In this document: positions 1-8,786 of the stretch, piece by piece
Position numbering within the stretch: the stretch's first letter is position 1
How the letters are laid out: every line of letters starts with the position of its first letter
Origin: Burkholderia sp. BCC0506
GTDB taxonomy: Bacteria > Pseudomonadota > Gammaproteobacteria > Burkholderiales > Burkholderiaceae
DNA length: 64,000 bases
Assembly: GCF_902833145.1 (NCBI RefSeq)
Contig: NZ_CADFEN010000009.1
Coordinates: 248,001-312,000, forward strand
Reading direction: 5' to 3'
The notes under the pieces: model-generated
Database searches by the model: none
The model's input: only the letters and a program-made list of their open reading frames with translations
Told to the model about the DNA's origin: nothing
Translations under genes and position numbers: made by a program

Positions 1-2
1 GG

Positions 3-383
3 ATGCACGGCATGATGCTGGCCGCACTGATCGCGGCGGGCTGCGCCGCCACGGCGGCGACGGCGCAGGATCACGGCAACCACGACAATCGCGATGACCG
101 CGGCGGCCACGGCATGCAGCGCGGCCATGGCCCGAAACATATGCCGCCCGGCCAGGCGATGCATCGCGACGACATACCGCCGCGCTGGGCCGACCAGCCG
201 CGCCGCGAGTGGCACAAGGGCGACCGGCTGCCGGACGAGTTCCGCGATCGCCAGTACGTGGTCGACGACTGGCGCGGCTACCACCTGAGTGCGCCGCCGC
301 GCGGCTACCACTGGGTCGGCGTCGGCGGCGACTACCTGCTCGTGCAGATCGGCTCGGGCATCGTGCTGCGGGTCGGTCCGTAA
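3..383 (+). CDS. RcnB-like periplasmic protein (5' end uncertain)
   Basis: Small secreted protein of 126 residues as read from the first ATG in the window. The true start could lie upstream of base 1. The N-terminus (AALIAAGCAATAATAQ) looks like a signal peptide. It is followed by a His/Asp/Arg-rich linker, and the C-terminal part (DDWRGYHL, PPRGYHWVGVGGDYLLV) matches the RcnB family fold. RcnB of E. coli is a periplasmic factor in nickel/cobalt homeostasis, but most family members are uncharacterised. The His-rich linker fits metal contact, which is inference. The gene converges on the FUSC gene downstream. Confidence 0.75.
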   Translation: MHGMMLAALIAAGCAATAATAQDHGNHDNRDDRGGHGMQRGHGPKHMPPGQAMHRDDIPPRWADQPRREWHKGDRLPDEFRDRQYVVDDWRGYHLSAPPRGYHWVGVGGDYLLVQIGSGIVLRVGP

Positions 384-413
384 CCGTCGCGCCGCGTTCC
401 GATCGTTCATCCC

Positions 414-438
414 GGTGCCGGGCGCGTTGCCCGGTACC
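414..438. terminator. hairpin between convergent genes
   Basis: Ten-base-pair stem (GGTGCCGGGC / GCCCGGTACC, one G-U pair) with a five-base loop, lying between the stop codons of two convergent genes. There is no T-tract, so intrinsic termination is only possible. Confidence 0.4.
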
Positions 439-441
439 GCG

Positions 442-1008
442 TCACTTCGCCGCCGCGCGGCGGAACCAGCGCCGTTCGATCCTCGACATCAGCCAGCACA
501 CGCCCAGCGCACACACCGTACCGAGCGTCACTTCGCCGAGCCGGATCAGCGGAACGTCCCACAACGGGCCGTTGCCCGGGAACAGCAGCACGATCGTCGC
601 GGTCACGCCGCCGAGCCGCGCCGCGCTGCCGACGTTCAGGCACCAGCAGCAGACGATCGCCACCGCGACGGTGATCGCATACGCGACGAGGCGATCGCCG
701 CCCAACGCCGCACCGGCGAAGCCGAGTACGCCGCCGACCATCGCGCCGATGAACTGGTCGCGCGACAGCGACATCGTGTCCGAGTAGTTGTGCTGCGTGA
801 CGGCGATCGCGGTGATCGCCGCCCACACGGCCTGCTCGGTATGCATCGCGCGGCCGATCGCGTACGCGAGGCACGCGCCGCAGACGGCTTGCAGCGCCAT
901 CAGCCCGCCTTGCGCGAGCCGCTCGCTGAATGACAGCCCCTTGAACAGATCGAAGATCGACTGCTGGATCTGCTGGCGGGCTTCGTTGAGTGTCCTGATC
1001 GTATCCAT
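442..1008 (-). CDS. FUSC-family-like inner-membrane protein
   Basis: Protein of 188 residues with an N-terminal cytoplasmic segment (MDTIRTLNEARQQ) and about five or six hydrophobic helices, ending in a basic tail. The segment AVWAAITAIAVTQ and the overall helix pattern resemble the membrane half of fusaric-acid-resistance (FUSC)/YccS-type proteins. It is much shorter than full-length family members, with one membrane module and no large soluble domain. A transport or efflux role is possible, but the substrate cannot be read. It lies 41 bp downstream of the MFS gene on the same strand and may be co-transcribed. The ATG at 1008 was chosen because the reading frame upstream runs into the MFS gene. 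Confidence 0.7.
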   Translation of the reverse strand: MDTIRTLNEARQQIQQSIFDLFKGLSFSERLAQGGLMALQAVCGACLAYAIGRAMHTEQAVWAAITAIAVTQHNYSDTMSLSRDQFIGAMVGGVLGFAGAALGGDRLVAYAITVAVAIVCCWCLNVGSAARLGGVTATIVLLFPGNGPLWDVPLIRLGEVTLGTVCALGVCWLMSRIERRWFRRAAAK

Positions 1009-1049
1009 CGTGCGTCGGCCAAGAAGCGGGTAGCGGCGCCGCGCCGCCG

Positions 1050-2309
1050 TCAATGCGCCTGTTCGGGCGACGCGGCCGCCGGTTCGTCGGCCGTCGCATC
1101 GCCGTTCTCGACGCGGGTTTCGGGCATCGCGAACCAGACCAGCAGCACCGCGAGCGCGCCGGCGGCCGCGAGCCCGAAGAAGCTGACCGCGTTGCCGAAG
1201 TGATCGGCGACGTAGCCGGCCACGGCCGTGCTGAGCGTCGCGCCGATCCCGGCCGCGAGCCCGAACAGCCCGATACACAGGTTGTAGCGGCCCTTGCCGC
1301 CCGCGACGTCGGCCGCGATCAGCGGCAGCATCACGCCGAACACGGCCGCGCTGATGCCGTCGAGCATCTGCACCGGCACGAGCAGGTACGGGCTGCCGAC
1401 GCCGGCGAACAGCAGCGCGCGCACCGGCAGCGCGGAGAAGCCGAGCAGCAGGATCGGCCGGCGCCCCCAGCGCTGCGCGGAGCGGCCGACCCACGGCGAC
1501 AGCATCGCGACGATCGCCTGCGGCACGATGATGCACGCGGCGATCACGAGCTGCACGTTCTCGCCCATCCCGGCCGTCACTTCGCCGGCCGCGAGGTTCA
1601 GCATCGCGGCGTTCGACAGGTGGAACAGCACGACGCAGGCCGCGAAGATCAGCATCCGGCGGTCGCGCAACAGTTCGAGCAGCGTTTCGCGCTCGCCGGC
1701 CTCGTCGAGATCGTCAGGCTTCGACGACTGCGGAATCACCTGGTGCGTCGGCTGGATCATCGCGAGCGCGAACAGCGCGGGCAGCGCCAGCACGGCGGTC
1801 AGCCAGAACACCGCGCGCGCGGAGAAGTATTCGCCGGTGAGCCCCATCAGGCCCGCCGCGACCGCGCTGCCGATCGACGCCCAGCGCGCGTTGCGGCCGA
1901 GCCGGTCGCCGAGGTCGGCGCGGCCGACGAGCGAGAACGAAATCGCGGCCATCGCCGGCACGAGCATGCAGCTCGCGAAGCCGTGGAACACCTCGGCGGC
2001 GATCACCGGCACGATCGTCGGGCTCGACGCGAGCAGCACCGCGGACAGGATGATGGCCGCGATCGCCCATGCGGCCGCGCCTTTCTTGTTCTTCAGCGCA
2101 TCGACGGCCGCGCCGCCCGGCACCTGGCTGACCATCGCGCTGATCGTGCCGATCGACAGCACCATGCCGATCTCGCCCTGCGTCCACTTGTGCGACGCGA
2201 GGTAGGACGCGATGAACGGACCGAACCCGGTTTGAACGTTTGCAACGAAAAAGTTGAGCCAGTCGAGGGCCCGCAGACTGCGAACGCTGACGGAATGCTT
2301 GATCGTCAT
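1050..2309 (-). CDS. MFS transporter
   Basis: Major facilitator superfamily permease of 419 residues with about 12 hydrophobic helices in two halves separated by a charged central loop (SKPDDLDEAGERETLLELL). The N-terminal part (FFVANVQTGFGPFIASYLASH) and the loop between helices 2 and 3 (PGGAAVDALKNKKG) fit drug-H+ antiporter-like MFS proteins. The substrate is unknown. The ATG overlaps the stop of the upstream lipoprotein gene by four bases (ATGA at 2306-2309), which indicates translational coupling. The C-terminal tail is hydrophilic and Glu/Ala-rich. Confidence 0.88.
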   Translation of the reverse strand: MTIKHSVSVRSLRALDWLNFFVANVQTGFGPFIASYLASHKWTQGEIGMVLSIGTISAMVSQVPGGAAVDALKNKKGAAAWAIAAIILSAVLLASSPTIVPVIAAEVFHGFASCMLVPAMAAISFSLVGRADLGDRLGRNARWASIGSAVAAGLMGLTGEYFSARAVFWLTAVLALPALFALAMIQPTHQVIPQSSKPDDLDEAGERETLLELLRDRRMLIFAACVVLFHLSNAAMLNLAAGEVTAGMGENVQLVIAACIIVPQAIVAMLSPWVGRSAQRWGRRPILLLGFSALPVRALLFAGVGSPYLLVPVQMLDGISAAVFGVMLPLIAADVAGGKGRYNLCIGLFGLAAGIGATLSTAVAGYVADHFGNAVSFFGLAAAGALAVLLVWFAMPETRVENGDATADEPAAASPEQAH

Positions 2310-3271
2310 CGGGTGGCACTCGCAGACGAAGCCGGCACGGCCGGGGCAACGGGCGGGAACACCGCGACGATCGGCTTGTCGGCCGCGTACGGCGGCGCTG
2401 CCTTGATCTGGGCGTCGTTCAGGTCGAGCTGTGGGCGCAGCGCCTTGTCGCGCGTGACGAAGCGCAGCGCGCCCCAGCTCGCGGCGATCGAGCGGCGGTC
2501 GGGATTGACGAGCCCGCCGAGGTCGAGCACGACGGCCTGCGGCTGTGCGCCGCGGTCGATCAGTACGTCGACGATGCGGCCGATCTTCGTGCCGTTCGGG
2601 CGCTCGACGTCGCTGTCGAGCATCGGCAGTCGCGTCGCGGGCGACGCCGCGGCTGACCCCGACAGCGGCACGGCCTTCGGCCGCGCGGCCGGCGGCAGGT
2701 CGCCGGACGGCACGTCGAGCACGATCGGCTCCTGCTTGCCGCCCGGCGTGAAGCGGAACACGTTCCACGGGAAGATGACCTTGCGGTCGCCGATGCCCAT
2801 GAAGCCTTGCAGGTTGACGATCATCTCGCGCGGCTTGCCGCTCGCGTCGACCACCATGTCGACCGCGCGGCCGACCACCTTGCCGTTGCGGCGCGCGACC
2901 TCGCTGTCGAGCAGCGCGTGGATCTGCGTGCGGTCGAGCGGGCGCGTCGCGACGAGCGGCGGGGGCGGAGGCGGTGGAGGCGTCGGCGATTCCGGGCGCT
3001 GCACGGGCTTCGGCCGCGCCACCTCGCGGTGCGGCTTCTTCGGCGCTTCCGGTTCTTCCGGTTGCGTCGGCGCGGGCACCGGCGGCATCGTCAGCGGCTC
3101 GCCGGCGGTTTCCTCGACCGGCTCGACGAGCGCCTCGCTGATCGGCGCGGGCGGGTTCTGGACCGGCAGCAGCCCGCAGCCGGACAGCAGCGCGGCGGCG
3201 GCGAGAATCAGGAAGACCGTCGACGACGGCAACGACTTGCAGGATGCGGGAAACGGGAGTCCGCCGCTCAT
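2306..3271 (-). CDS. Lipoprotein with tandem PRC-barrel-like domains
   Basis: Predicted lipoprotein of 321 residues. The signal peptide ends in the lipobox LLSGC, so Cys is the likely lipidated residue. A proline-rich linker with a run of eight prolines follows, then two related segments of about 75 residues. Each holds a D-S-E/D-V-x-R-x-NG-x-x-x-GR-x-VD-x-x-x-D pattern typical of PRC-barrel domains. These domains bind other macromolecules in many systems and the partner here is unknown. I chose the ATG at 3271 because GGAG lies about nine bases upstream; an in-frame GTG at 3277 is an alternative. It is translationally coupled to the MFS gene. Confidence 0.75.
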   Translation of the reverse strand: MSGGLPFPASCKSLPSSTVFLILAAAALLSGCGLLPVQNPPAPISEALVEPVEETAGEPLTMPPVPAPTQPEEPEAPKKPHREVARPKPVQRPESPTPPPPPPPPLVATRPLDRTQIHALLDSEVARRNGKVVGRAVDMVVDASGKPREMIVNLQGFMGIGDRKVIFPWNVFRFTPGGKQEPIVLDVPSGDLPPAARPKAVPLSGSAAASPATRLPMLDSDVERPNGTKIGRIVDVLIDRGAQPQAVVLDLGGLVNPDRRSIAASWGALRFVTRDKALRPQLDLNDAQIKAAPPYAADKPIVAVFPPVAPAVPASSASATR

Positions 3272-3648
3272 TGACACTCACTCCATGGGTCGGGGGCGGC
3301 CCGAGGGCACGCGCTGGCGATGGATGGCGGGTGCGGGCGGCGCACCACGCGAGGTGAGAGTTTAACGTGTCTTGCTTTCAGGACCGGTTTCGAAGGCCTG
3401 TTGCAGGCGGACCGTGGGGGAAAGGAAGGAATCGGAGGCCGGTTGGAGGAGGTCCGGCTGCGTTGCCCGGTCGACGACGATGCGGGCCCCGGCTCCCCGG
3501 CTTCCCGGCTCAACGCGCCGGGCGGCCGCCTGCGGACAGCGGCAATCGCGCCGCAATCATGGCCATTCGCAGGACGCAACGCCCGCCTGGCCCGCCGTGA
3601 TGGCGGGCAGGCGCGGGCGCCGTCCGAAGCAGCGTGAAAACCGGGAGA
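3272..3648. other. Intergenic region without a credible gene
   Basis: About 375 bp. Open frames here have no ribosome binding site, no recognisable domain and heavily biased composition, so I treat them as chance frames in GC-rich DNA. It presumably carries the promoter of the lipoprotein/MFS operon, but I see no clear -35/-10 pair. Confidence 0.5.
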
Positions 3649-3984
3649 TCAGGCGTCCGGATACCACGCGTCGGTGAATTCGCTGACCTTGACGTCCTTC
3701 AGTTCCGGACGGGCGGCCAGCCACCCGCGCACGAGTTCGCGGTCGGCATCGGTCGTCGTGCCGCGCGGCGCACCGGAGATCACGTACGCGCCGATACCTT
3801 CGTCCGCGGACGCGACGGTCAGCAGCCCGTTCGCTTCGACGAAGTCGATGAACGCATCGATCAACTGGCCGCGCTCGAGGTCGGTCATGTCGTTGCGGTA
3901 ATGCGCGGTGGCGTTGAACGCGAGTTCCTGGAATTCGCCGATGTGGAGTTTCTTGCGCTGGCGGCGGTTGTGGCCTTGGCTCAT
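3649..3984 (-). CDS. yggL: YggL family 50S ribosome-associated protein (DUF469)
   Basis: Small protein of 111 residues, close to the E. coli YggL length. The basic N-terminus (SQGHNRRQRKKLHIGEFQE) and the conserved central block (DAFIDFVEANGL) with a C-terminal WYPDA tail match the DUF469/YggL family, whose E. coli member associates with the 50S subunit. The ATG at 3984 was chosen because the family begins at this basic segment; the 58 residues upstream in frame are low-complexity and not conserved in style. It is a monocistronic gene. Confidence 0.85.
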   Translation of the reverse strand: MSQGHNRRQRKKLHIGEFQELAFNATAHYRNDMTDLERGQLIDAFIDFVEANGLLTVASADEGIGAYVISGAPRGTTTDADRELVRGWLAARPELKDVKVSEFTDAWYPDA

Positions 3985-4253
3985 GGTGTGTGGTGATGAA
4001 CGAGAGGTGAGAAAGGATAGCGCGGCGGATGGCGCGGGCGCCCGGTCGACATGCGGCATGGGCGAGGCCGGCGGCGAAGGCGGGCGTATCGCGGGACCGT
4101 TCCCGAAACGGTTCTTAAACAATTGCGCGATGCGCCTTTCGCCGTGTGGCCTGGTCAAGCGGTCTATTGCACGCCTGACCGAATGATACAGGGATGGCGA
4201 GCGTGGTCCGCTTTGCTAAGGTCTGCGGTCATTCGAACAACAACGAGGGCCGT

Positions 4254-4468
4254 ATGTCGGACAATCGCTATGCGTACGAGGGGCGCGAGGATCTCACGCC
4301 GGGGGATTTGTTTTTTTGGATGCGTCCACGAAGAATCTCGGCGCATGGGTCGGCAGGACCATTCCGGTGATCGGGGAGGTTTTTCTGGCCGCAGATGCGG
4401 CCGTCATCATGTTCAACACGGTGCGCCGGTACAACGCCGTCGCCAAACCAGAAGACAGGGTGTTCTGA
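4254..4468 (+). pseudogene. Small ORF interrupted at a seven-T run (frameshifted or slippage-decoded)
   Basis: Reading from the ATG at 4254 (weak GAGG upstream) gives MSDNRYAYEGREDLTPGDLFF, then a premature stop 17 codons after a TTTTTTT run at 4311-4317. Stepping back one base at that run opens a 50-codon frame (LDASTKNLGAWVGRTIPVIG... to ...AKPEDRVF) that stops at 4468, two bases before the ATG of the DUF1493 gene. The joined product would be 71 residues. Either one T was lost (pseudogene or sequence error) or decoding uses polymerase or ribosome slippage on the T-tract. I do not recognise the family. Tight spacing suggests it works with the DUF1493 protein. Confidence 0.55.
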
Positions 4469-4470
4469 TC

Positions 4471-4851
4471 ATGCCGACCGATACGTGGGAAAAGCTGGCC
4501 TTATTTGCGCGTGAAGAGCTTGGTCGACCGTTGTTCGGCGGTCAGCTGAGGATCGAACCATTGTCGCGCCTCGAAGAGGATCTGGGTGTGACGGGCATCG
4601 ACGCAGTCGAGTTCATCGACAAATGGGCAGAAACATTCGGTGTGCATGTCGCCGAGTTTCCTTACGACCGCTACTTCGGTCCCGAGGGGCAAGACATGGT
4701 GACGACATTTCTCGCGCTGTTTTCGGAGCGTTACCGCAAGCCGCCGCGCATACCGCTCACACTCGGCATGCTGGAAGAAGCGATGCGCCTCGGCCGATGG
4801 GATACCGAAGCGATCGAGCGTTTCTCACGGGAGGCGACCCGCGACGAATAG
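4471..4851 (+). CDS. DUF1493 family protein (acyl-carrier-like)
   Basis: Protein of 126 residues matching the DUF1493 pattern: RIEPLSRLEEDLGVTGIDAVEFIDKWAETFGV, an acyl-carrier-protein-like helical bundle. The position of the ACP phosphopantetheine serine reads Gly-Ile-Asp-Ala rather than Asp-Ser-Leu, so it probably cannot carry a prosthetic group. The ATG at 4471 follows the previous stop by two bases. Function is unknown. Members in enterobacteria also occur in small, variable loci. Base composition here is visibly less GC-rich than the flanking housekeeping genes, which fits accessory DNA. Confidence 0.75.
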   Translation: MPTDTWEKLALFAREELGRPLFGGQLRIEPLSRLEEDLGVTGIDAVEFIDKWAETFGVHVAEFPYDRYFGPEGQDMVTTFLALFSERYRKPPRIPLTLGMLEEAMRLGRWDTEAIERFSREATRDE

Positions 4852-4931
4852 CCGTTCCCCCACGCATGCAGGTTGCACGAAATCCGTGCGTCGCCGTGGC
4901 ACGTTTCGCGCAACCGCACACGAGCACGGCG

Positions 4932-6401
4932 TCACATCAGCACGATATCGTACTGCTCCTGGCTCAGATTCGACTCGACCTGCAGCGACACCGGCTTGCC
5001 GATGAAGTCGATCAGCATCGCCAGATGCTGCGACTCCTCGTCGAGGAACAGGTCGATCACCTGCTGCGCGGCGATCACGCGAAACTCGCGCGGGTTGAAC
5101 TGCCGCGACTCGCGCAGGATCTCGCGCAGGATGTCGTAGCACACGGTGCGCGACGTCTTCACCTGGCCCTTGCCCTGGCAGGTCGGGCACGGTTCGCACA
5201 GCACGTGCGCAAGCGATTCGCGCGTGCGCTTGCGCGTCATCTCGACGAGCCCGAGCTGCGAGAAGCCGTTGACCGTCACGCGCGTGCGGTCGCGCGACAG
5301 CGCCTTCTTCAGCTCGGACAGCACCGCGTCGCGATGCTCGGCGTTCTCCATGTCGATGAAGTCGATGATGATGATCCCGCCGAGGTTGCGCAGCCGCAGT
5401 TGCCGCGCGATCGTGTGCGCGGCCTCGAGGTTGGTCTTGAAGATCGTGTCGTCGAAGTTGCGTGCGCCGACGTAGCCGCCGGTGTTCACGTCGATCGTCG
5501 TCATCGCCTCGGTCTGGTCGATCATCAGGTAACCGCCCGATTTCAGGTCGACGCGGCGCGACAGCGCGCGCTGGATTTCCGTCTCGATGTTGTACAGGTC
5601 GAACAGCGGCCGTTCGCCCGTGTAGTGATGCAGCTTCGGGCTCACGGCCGGCGTGAACTCGCCCGCGAATTCCGCGAGGCGCGTGTACGTTTCGCGCGAA
5701 TCGACCTGGATGCGCGTCGTGTCGTCGTTCGCGAAATCGCGCAGCACGCGCTGCGCGAGATCGAGATCCTGGTACAGCAGGCTCGTCGCCGGCAGCCGCT
5801 GCGCTTGCGCCACGATCGTCGCCCACGTCTTGCGCAGGTACGCGACGTCGCCGGCCAGCTCGTCGGAAGTGGCGTCCTCGGCGATCGTGCGCACGATGTA
5901 GCCGCCTTTCTCGTCCGGCGGGATCACGGCCGTCAGGCGTGCGCGCACGGCCTCGCGTTCGGCTTCGCTCTCGATCTTCTGCGAGATGCCGATGTGCGGC
6001 TCCTGCGGCAGGTAGACGAGCGTGCGGCCCGCGATACTGACCTGCGTCGACAGCCGCGCGCCCTTCGTGCCGATCGGATCCTTGATCACCTGGACCATGA
6101 GCGTCTGGCCCTCGAACACGATCTTCTCGATCGGCTGGTGCGGCGCGCCCGACTGCGGCTCGCCCGCGAGGCGCGGATGCCAGATGTCGGCGACGTGCAG
6201 GAACGCCGCGCGCTCGAGGCCGATGTCGATGAACGCCGACTGCATGCCGGGCAGCACGCGCACGACCTTGCCGAGATAGATGTTGCCGACCCGTCCGCGC
6301 GACAGCGTGCGCTCGACGTGAAGCTCCTGCACCGCGCCTTGCTGCACGAGTGCGACCCGCGTTTCCTGCGGCGTGAGGTTGATCAGGATTTCTTCGTTCA
6401 T
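4932..6401 (-). CDS. rng: Ribonuclease G
   Basis: Endoribonuclease of 489 residues, the usual RNase G length. It lacks the long C-terminal scaffold of RNase E. It begins with MNEEILINLTPQETRVAL and an S1-like RNA-binding region (GNIYLGKVVRVLPGMQSAFIDIG). The catalytic DNase I-like part carries TIDVNTGGYVG and IIIDFIDM with acidic metal ligands, and the Zn-link motif CEPCPTCQGKG is near residue 410. It processes the 5' end of 16S rRNA and turns over mRNAs. It is the last gene of a nadD-rsfS-rlmH-maf-rng string, eight bp after maf. Confidence 0.96.
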   Translation of the reverse strand: MNEEILINLTPQETRVALVQQGAVQELHVERTLSRGRVGNIYLGKVVRVLPGMQSAFIDIGLERAAFLHVADIWHPRLAGEPQSGAPHQPIEKIVFEGQTLMVQVIKDPIGTKGARLSTQVSIAGRTLVYLPQEPHIGISQKIESEAEREAVRARLTAVIPPDEKGGYIVRTIAEDATSDELAGDVAYLRKTWATIVAQAQRLPATSLLYQDLDLAQRVLRDFANDDTTRIQVDSRETYTRLAEFAGEFTPAVSPKLHHYTGERPLFDLYNIETEIQRALSRRVDLKSGGYLMIDQTEAMTTIDVNTGGYVGARNFDDTIFKTNLEAAHTIARQLRLRNLGGIIIIDFIDMENAEHRDAVLSELKKALSRDRTRVTVNGFSQLGLVEMTRKRTRESLAHVLCEPCPTCQGKGQVKTSRTVCYDILREILRESRQFNPREFRVIAAQQVIDLFLDEESQHLAMLIDFIGKPVSLQVESNLSQEQYDIVLM

Positions 6402-6409
6402 GGTGCGGT

Positions 6410-7057
6410 TCAGAAGGCGACGCGTGCGGTACGCAGCAGCGCGGCAGTCTCAAAAAGGGGCAGACCCATGATACCTGAATGGGAACCGTCGATTCGCTCG
6501 ATGAATTCGGCCGCGCGGCCCTGGATCGCATACGCGCCGGCCTTGCCGAACGGCTCGCCGGTTCCGACGTAGCGCTCGAACGCGTCGCGCGGTGCAGCAG
6601 AAAAGCGTACCGACGAGCGCGACAGCGCGGGCGGCAGCAGTTCGCCGTCGGCGCCGATCACCGCGACGGCGGTCAATACCTCGTGCTCGCGGCCGGCGAG
6701 GCGCGTGAGCATCGCAAGCGCGTCGTCGGCGTCGGCCGGCTTGCCGAGGATCGCGCCGTCGATCGTCACGGTCGTATCGGCCACCAGCACCGGCGCGGCC
6801 GGCTTGCCGCTCGCGACGAGGCGCGCACGCGCGGCCTCGGCCTTCGCGACGGTCACGCGCCGCACGTACGTGTCGGCGGCTTCGCCGGGCAGTTCGGCCT
6901 CGAGCGCCTCGGCATCCTCGTCGGGGCGCGGCAGCAGCAGCTCGAAGCGTACGCCGATCTGCTGCAGCAGCTCCTGGCGGCGCGGGCTTTGCGAAGCGAG
7001 GTAAAGCGTCTGGAAAAGCGGGGTCGGAAAAGATGCGGGGGGCGTGCTGGACGGCAT
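6410..7057 (-). CDS. maf: Maf family nucleoside triphosphate pyrophosphatase
   Basis: Protein of 215 residues with the Maf signature: [17 protein letters not shown] near the N-terminus, VADTTV with the catalytic Asp, and the [26 protein letters not shown] block. Maf proteins hydrolyse non-canonical or pyrimidine NTPs (YhdE-type dTTP/UTP pyrophosphatase) and so limit misincorporation. The gene sits between rlmH and rng, as in many betaproteobacteria. An N-terminal Pro/Ser-rich extension of about 15 residues precedes the conserved strand, so a slightly later start is possible. Confidence 0.93.
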   Translation of the reverse strand: MPSSTPPASFPTPLFQTLYLASQSPRRQELLQQIGVRFELLLPRPDEDAEALEAELPGEAADTYVRRVTVAKAEAARARLVASGKPAAPVLVADTTVTIDGAILGKPADADDALAMLTRLAGREHEVLTAVAVIGADGELLPPALSRSSVRFSAAPRDAFERYVGTGEPFGKAGAYAIQGRAAEFIERIDGSHSGIMGLPLFETAALLRTARVAF

Positions 7058-7108
7058 GGTGTCGTTATCTCGTTGAGCGCGCGCGGCGCGCGTCTCGAGG
7101 ACGACGCG

Positions 7109-7579
7109 TCAGGCGCGGTGGTAGGGGTGATTCTGCGTGATGCTCCACGCCCGGTAAAGCTGTTCGGCGAGCAGCACGCGCACCATGCCGTGCGGCAGCG
7201 TCATGCTCGAGATGCGCAGCAGCACGTCGGCGCGTGCTTTCAGTTCCGGATCGAGCCCGTCGGCGCCGCCGATCACGAACGCGACGTCGCGGCCGTCCTG
7301 CTGCCAGCCGGGCAGCGCCTGCGCGAGCTGCATCGTGGTCCAGTCGCGGCCGCGTTCGTCGAGCGCGACGAGGCGCGCGCCCTTCGGCAGCGCGGCCTCG
7401 ATCTTCTGCCGCTCGGCCGCCATCACGCTTTCGGCGCTGCGGCCGCCCGAACGCAGTTCAGGCTTGATTTCGCGCAACTCGATGCGCAGCTCGGGCGGCA
7501 TCCGCTTCGTGTATTCGTCGAAGCCGGATGCGATCCAGCCCGGCATCTTGTGGCCGACCGCGAGGATGTAAAGCTTCAT
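7109..7579 (-). CDS. rlmH: 23S rRNA (pseudouridine-1915-N3)-methyltransferase
   Basis: SPOUT-class methyltransferase of 156 residues, the standard RlmH length. The hallmark [12 protein letters not shown] lies in the knotted SAM-binding region, and the C-terminal block [23 protein letters not shown] with NHPYHR completes the site. It methylates pseudouridine 1915 in helix 69 of 23S rRNA. It lies directly downstream of rsfS (19 bp), the usual ribosome-maturation pairing. Confidence 0.97.
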   Translation of the reverse strand: MKLYILAVGHKMPGWIASGFDEYTKRMPPELRIELREIKPELRSGGRSAESVMAAERQKIEAALPKGARLVALDERGRDWTTMQLAQALPGWQQDGRDVAFVIGGADGLDPELKARADVLLRISSMTLPHGMVRVLLAEQLYRAWSITQNHPYHRA

Positions 7580-7598
7580 CGGGGAGACGCGCCGCGAC

Positions 7599-8042
7599 TC
7601 AGCGGCGGCGGGCGGCCGTCTTGCGCGCCGGGCGTGCGGGCGCTTCTTCCTCTTCCTCGTCGTCTTCGCTCGCCGTGGCGAAGCCGTTGCCCTTGCCGCC
7701 GCCGAGCTTCATCCGCACGGGCTTGTCGCCCCAGATTTCCTCGAGGTTGTAGTACTGGCGCAGCGCCGGCTGCAGGATGTGCACGACCGCGTCGCCGCAG
7801 TCGACCAGCACCCATTCGCCGGTGTCCTCGCCCTCGGAGCTGACGACGTCGCCGCCGGCTTCCTTGACCTTGTCGCGCACGTTCGACGCGAGGGCCTTGG
7901 TCTGGCGGTTGGAGGTGCCCGAGGCGACGACCACGCGGTCGAACAGTTCGGTCAGGTGGCTGGTGTTGAACACCTTGATGTCTTGCGCCTTGACGTCTTC
8001 GAGGGCGTCGACGATCACGCGCTGCAGTTTGCGAATATCCAT
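7599..8042 (-). CDS. rsfS: Ribosomal silencing factor RsfS
   Basis: Protein of 147 residues. The core ([64 protein letters not shown]) is the conserved DUF143/Iojap fold that binds L14 and blocks subunit joining in starvation. The C-terminus is extended by about 30 residues, first acidic (a run of Glu/Asp) and then basic ([10 protein letters not shown]). The ATG at 8042 fits the conserved N-terminus; upstream frame is non-conserved. It starts four bp after the nadD stop. Confidence 0.95.
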   Translation of the reverse strand: MDIRKLQRVIVDALEDVKAQDIKVFNTSHLTELFDRVVVASGTSNRQTKALASNVRDKVKEAGGDVVSSEGEDTGEWVLVDCGDAVVHILQPALRQYYNLEEIWGDKPVRMKLGGGKGNGFATASEDDEEEEEAPARPARKTAARRR

Positions 8043-8046
8043 GGAT

Positions 8047-8748
8047 TCAGGAATGGTAGAGGCGATGTTGAAGAATATAGGCCCATACGGCGGCCGGCAC
8101 ATGTTCGGCCGACGCGTCGGGCATTTGCGCATGGCGTGCGATGCATTCGCGCAGGTGCGCGCGGATGTCGGTCGCGGCGATGTCGAACGAAAGGGCCGTA
8201 TCGATCAGCAGGCGGCCTGCCGGCGCGGCCTTGAGCACGTCCGCATCGGCCTGCCGCGCGGCGATTTCCCGCGCGACGTCCGGCGGCGCCGCGCCGAGCT
8301 CGAAGCCCGGGCGCGTCGATACGCCGATGTGCGCGTAGTCGAACAGCGCACGCCAGTCGCGCCACGTATCGAGGCGCACGAGCTGGTCGGCGCCGATCAG
8401 CAGCGACAGCGACGCATCCGGGCCGATCCGCTCGCGCCAGCGCGCGAGCGTCTCGACCGTGTAGGTCGGGCCGGTGTGCTCGATCTCGTCGGTGGCGACG
8501 GTCACGGCGACACCCGGCATCGACAGCGTGCCGGCGGCCGCGCGCGTCATCGCGAGCCGGTGCTCGGCGGCCGACACGTCGCGCTTCTGGTATGGCTGCC
8601 CGGCGGGCAGCAACACGAGTTCGGTCAGGTCGAGCAGCTCGGCGAACCGGCGCGCGAGCGCGAGATGGCCGTCGTGGATCGGGTCGAAGGTGCCGCCCAG
8701 CAAGCCGATACGGCGCGGCAGCGGGGCGGGGCGGGCGGTGGTGTTCAG
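8047..8748 (-). CDS. nadD: Nicotinate-nucleotide adenylyltransferase (probable CTG start)
   Basis: NadD, which converts nicotinate mononucleotide to deamido-NAD. The nucleotidyltransferase motif [12 protein letters not shown] lies at the N-terminus and the ISSTDIR-like element appears as [10 protein letters not shown] near the C-terminus. A TTG at 8703 would start the protein at LLGGTFDP and cut the first beta strand. Extending upstream adds [14 protein letters not shown] and ends at a CTG (8746-8748) with AGGA seven bases in front and no ATG, GTG or TTG in between. I therefore extend to 8748 (233 residues). It heads the rsfS-rlmH-maf-rng string. Confidence 0.85.
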   Translation of the reverse strand: MNTTARPAPLPRRIGLLGGTFDPIHDGHLALARRFAELLDLTELVLLPAGQPYQKRDVSAAEHRLAMTRAAAGTLSMPGVAVTVATDEIEHTGPTYTVETLARWRERIGPDASLSLLIGADQLVRLDTWRDWRALFDYAHIGVSTRPGFELGAAPPDVAREIAARQADADVLKAAPAGRLLIDTALSFDIAATDIRAHLRECIARHAQMPDASAEHVPAAVWAYILQHRLYHS

Positions 8749-8786
8749 AAACGCGTCCTTTCGTTGGGGCAGCGGTGCGCGCGGGC

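Noticed and set aside
1053-3365. Very long open frames opposite the MFS and lipoprotein genes, and similar ones opposite rng, hemF, purD, kdp, kdpD, FtsX, ilvB and nuo genes
   Set aside because: They arise from the GC-rich third-position bias of the real genes, are rich in Arg/Ala/Gly/His, contain no domains and lack ribosome binding sites.
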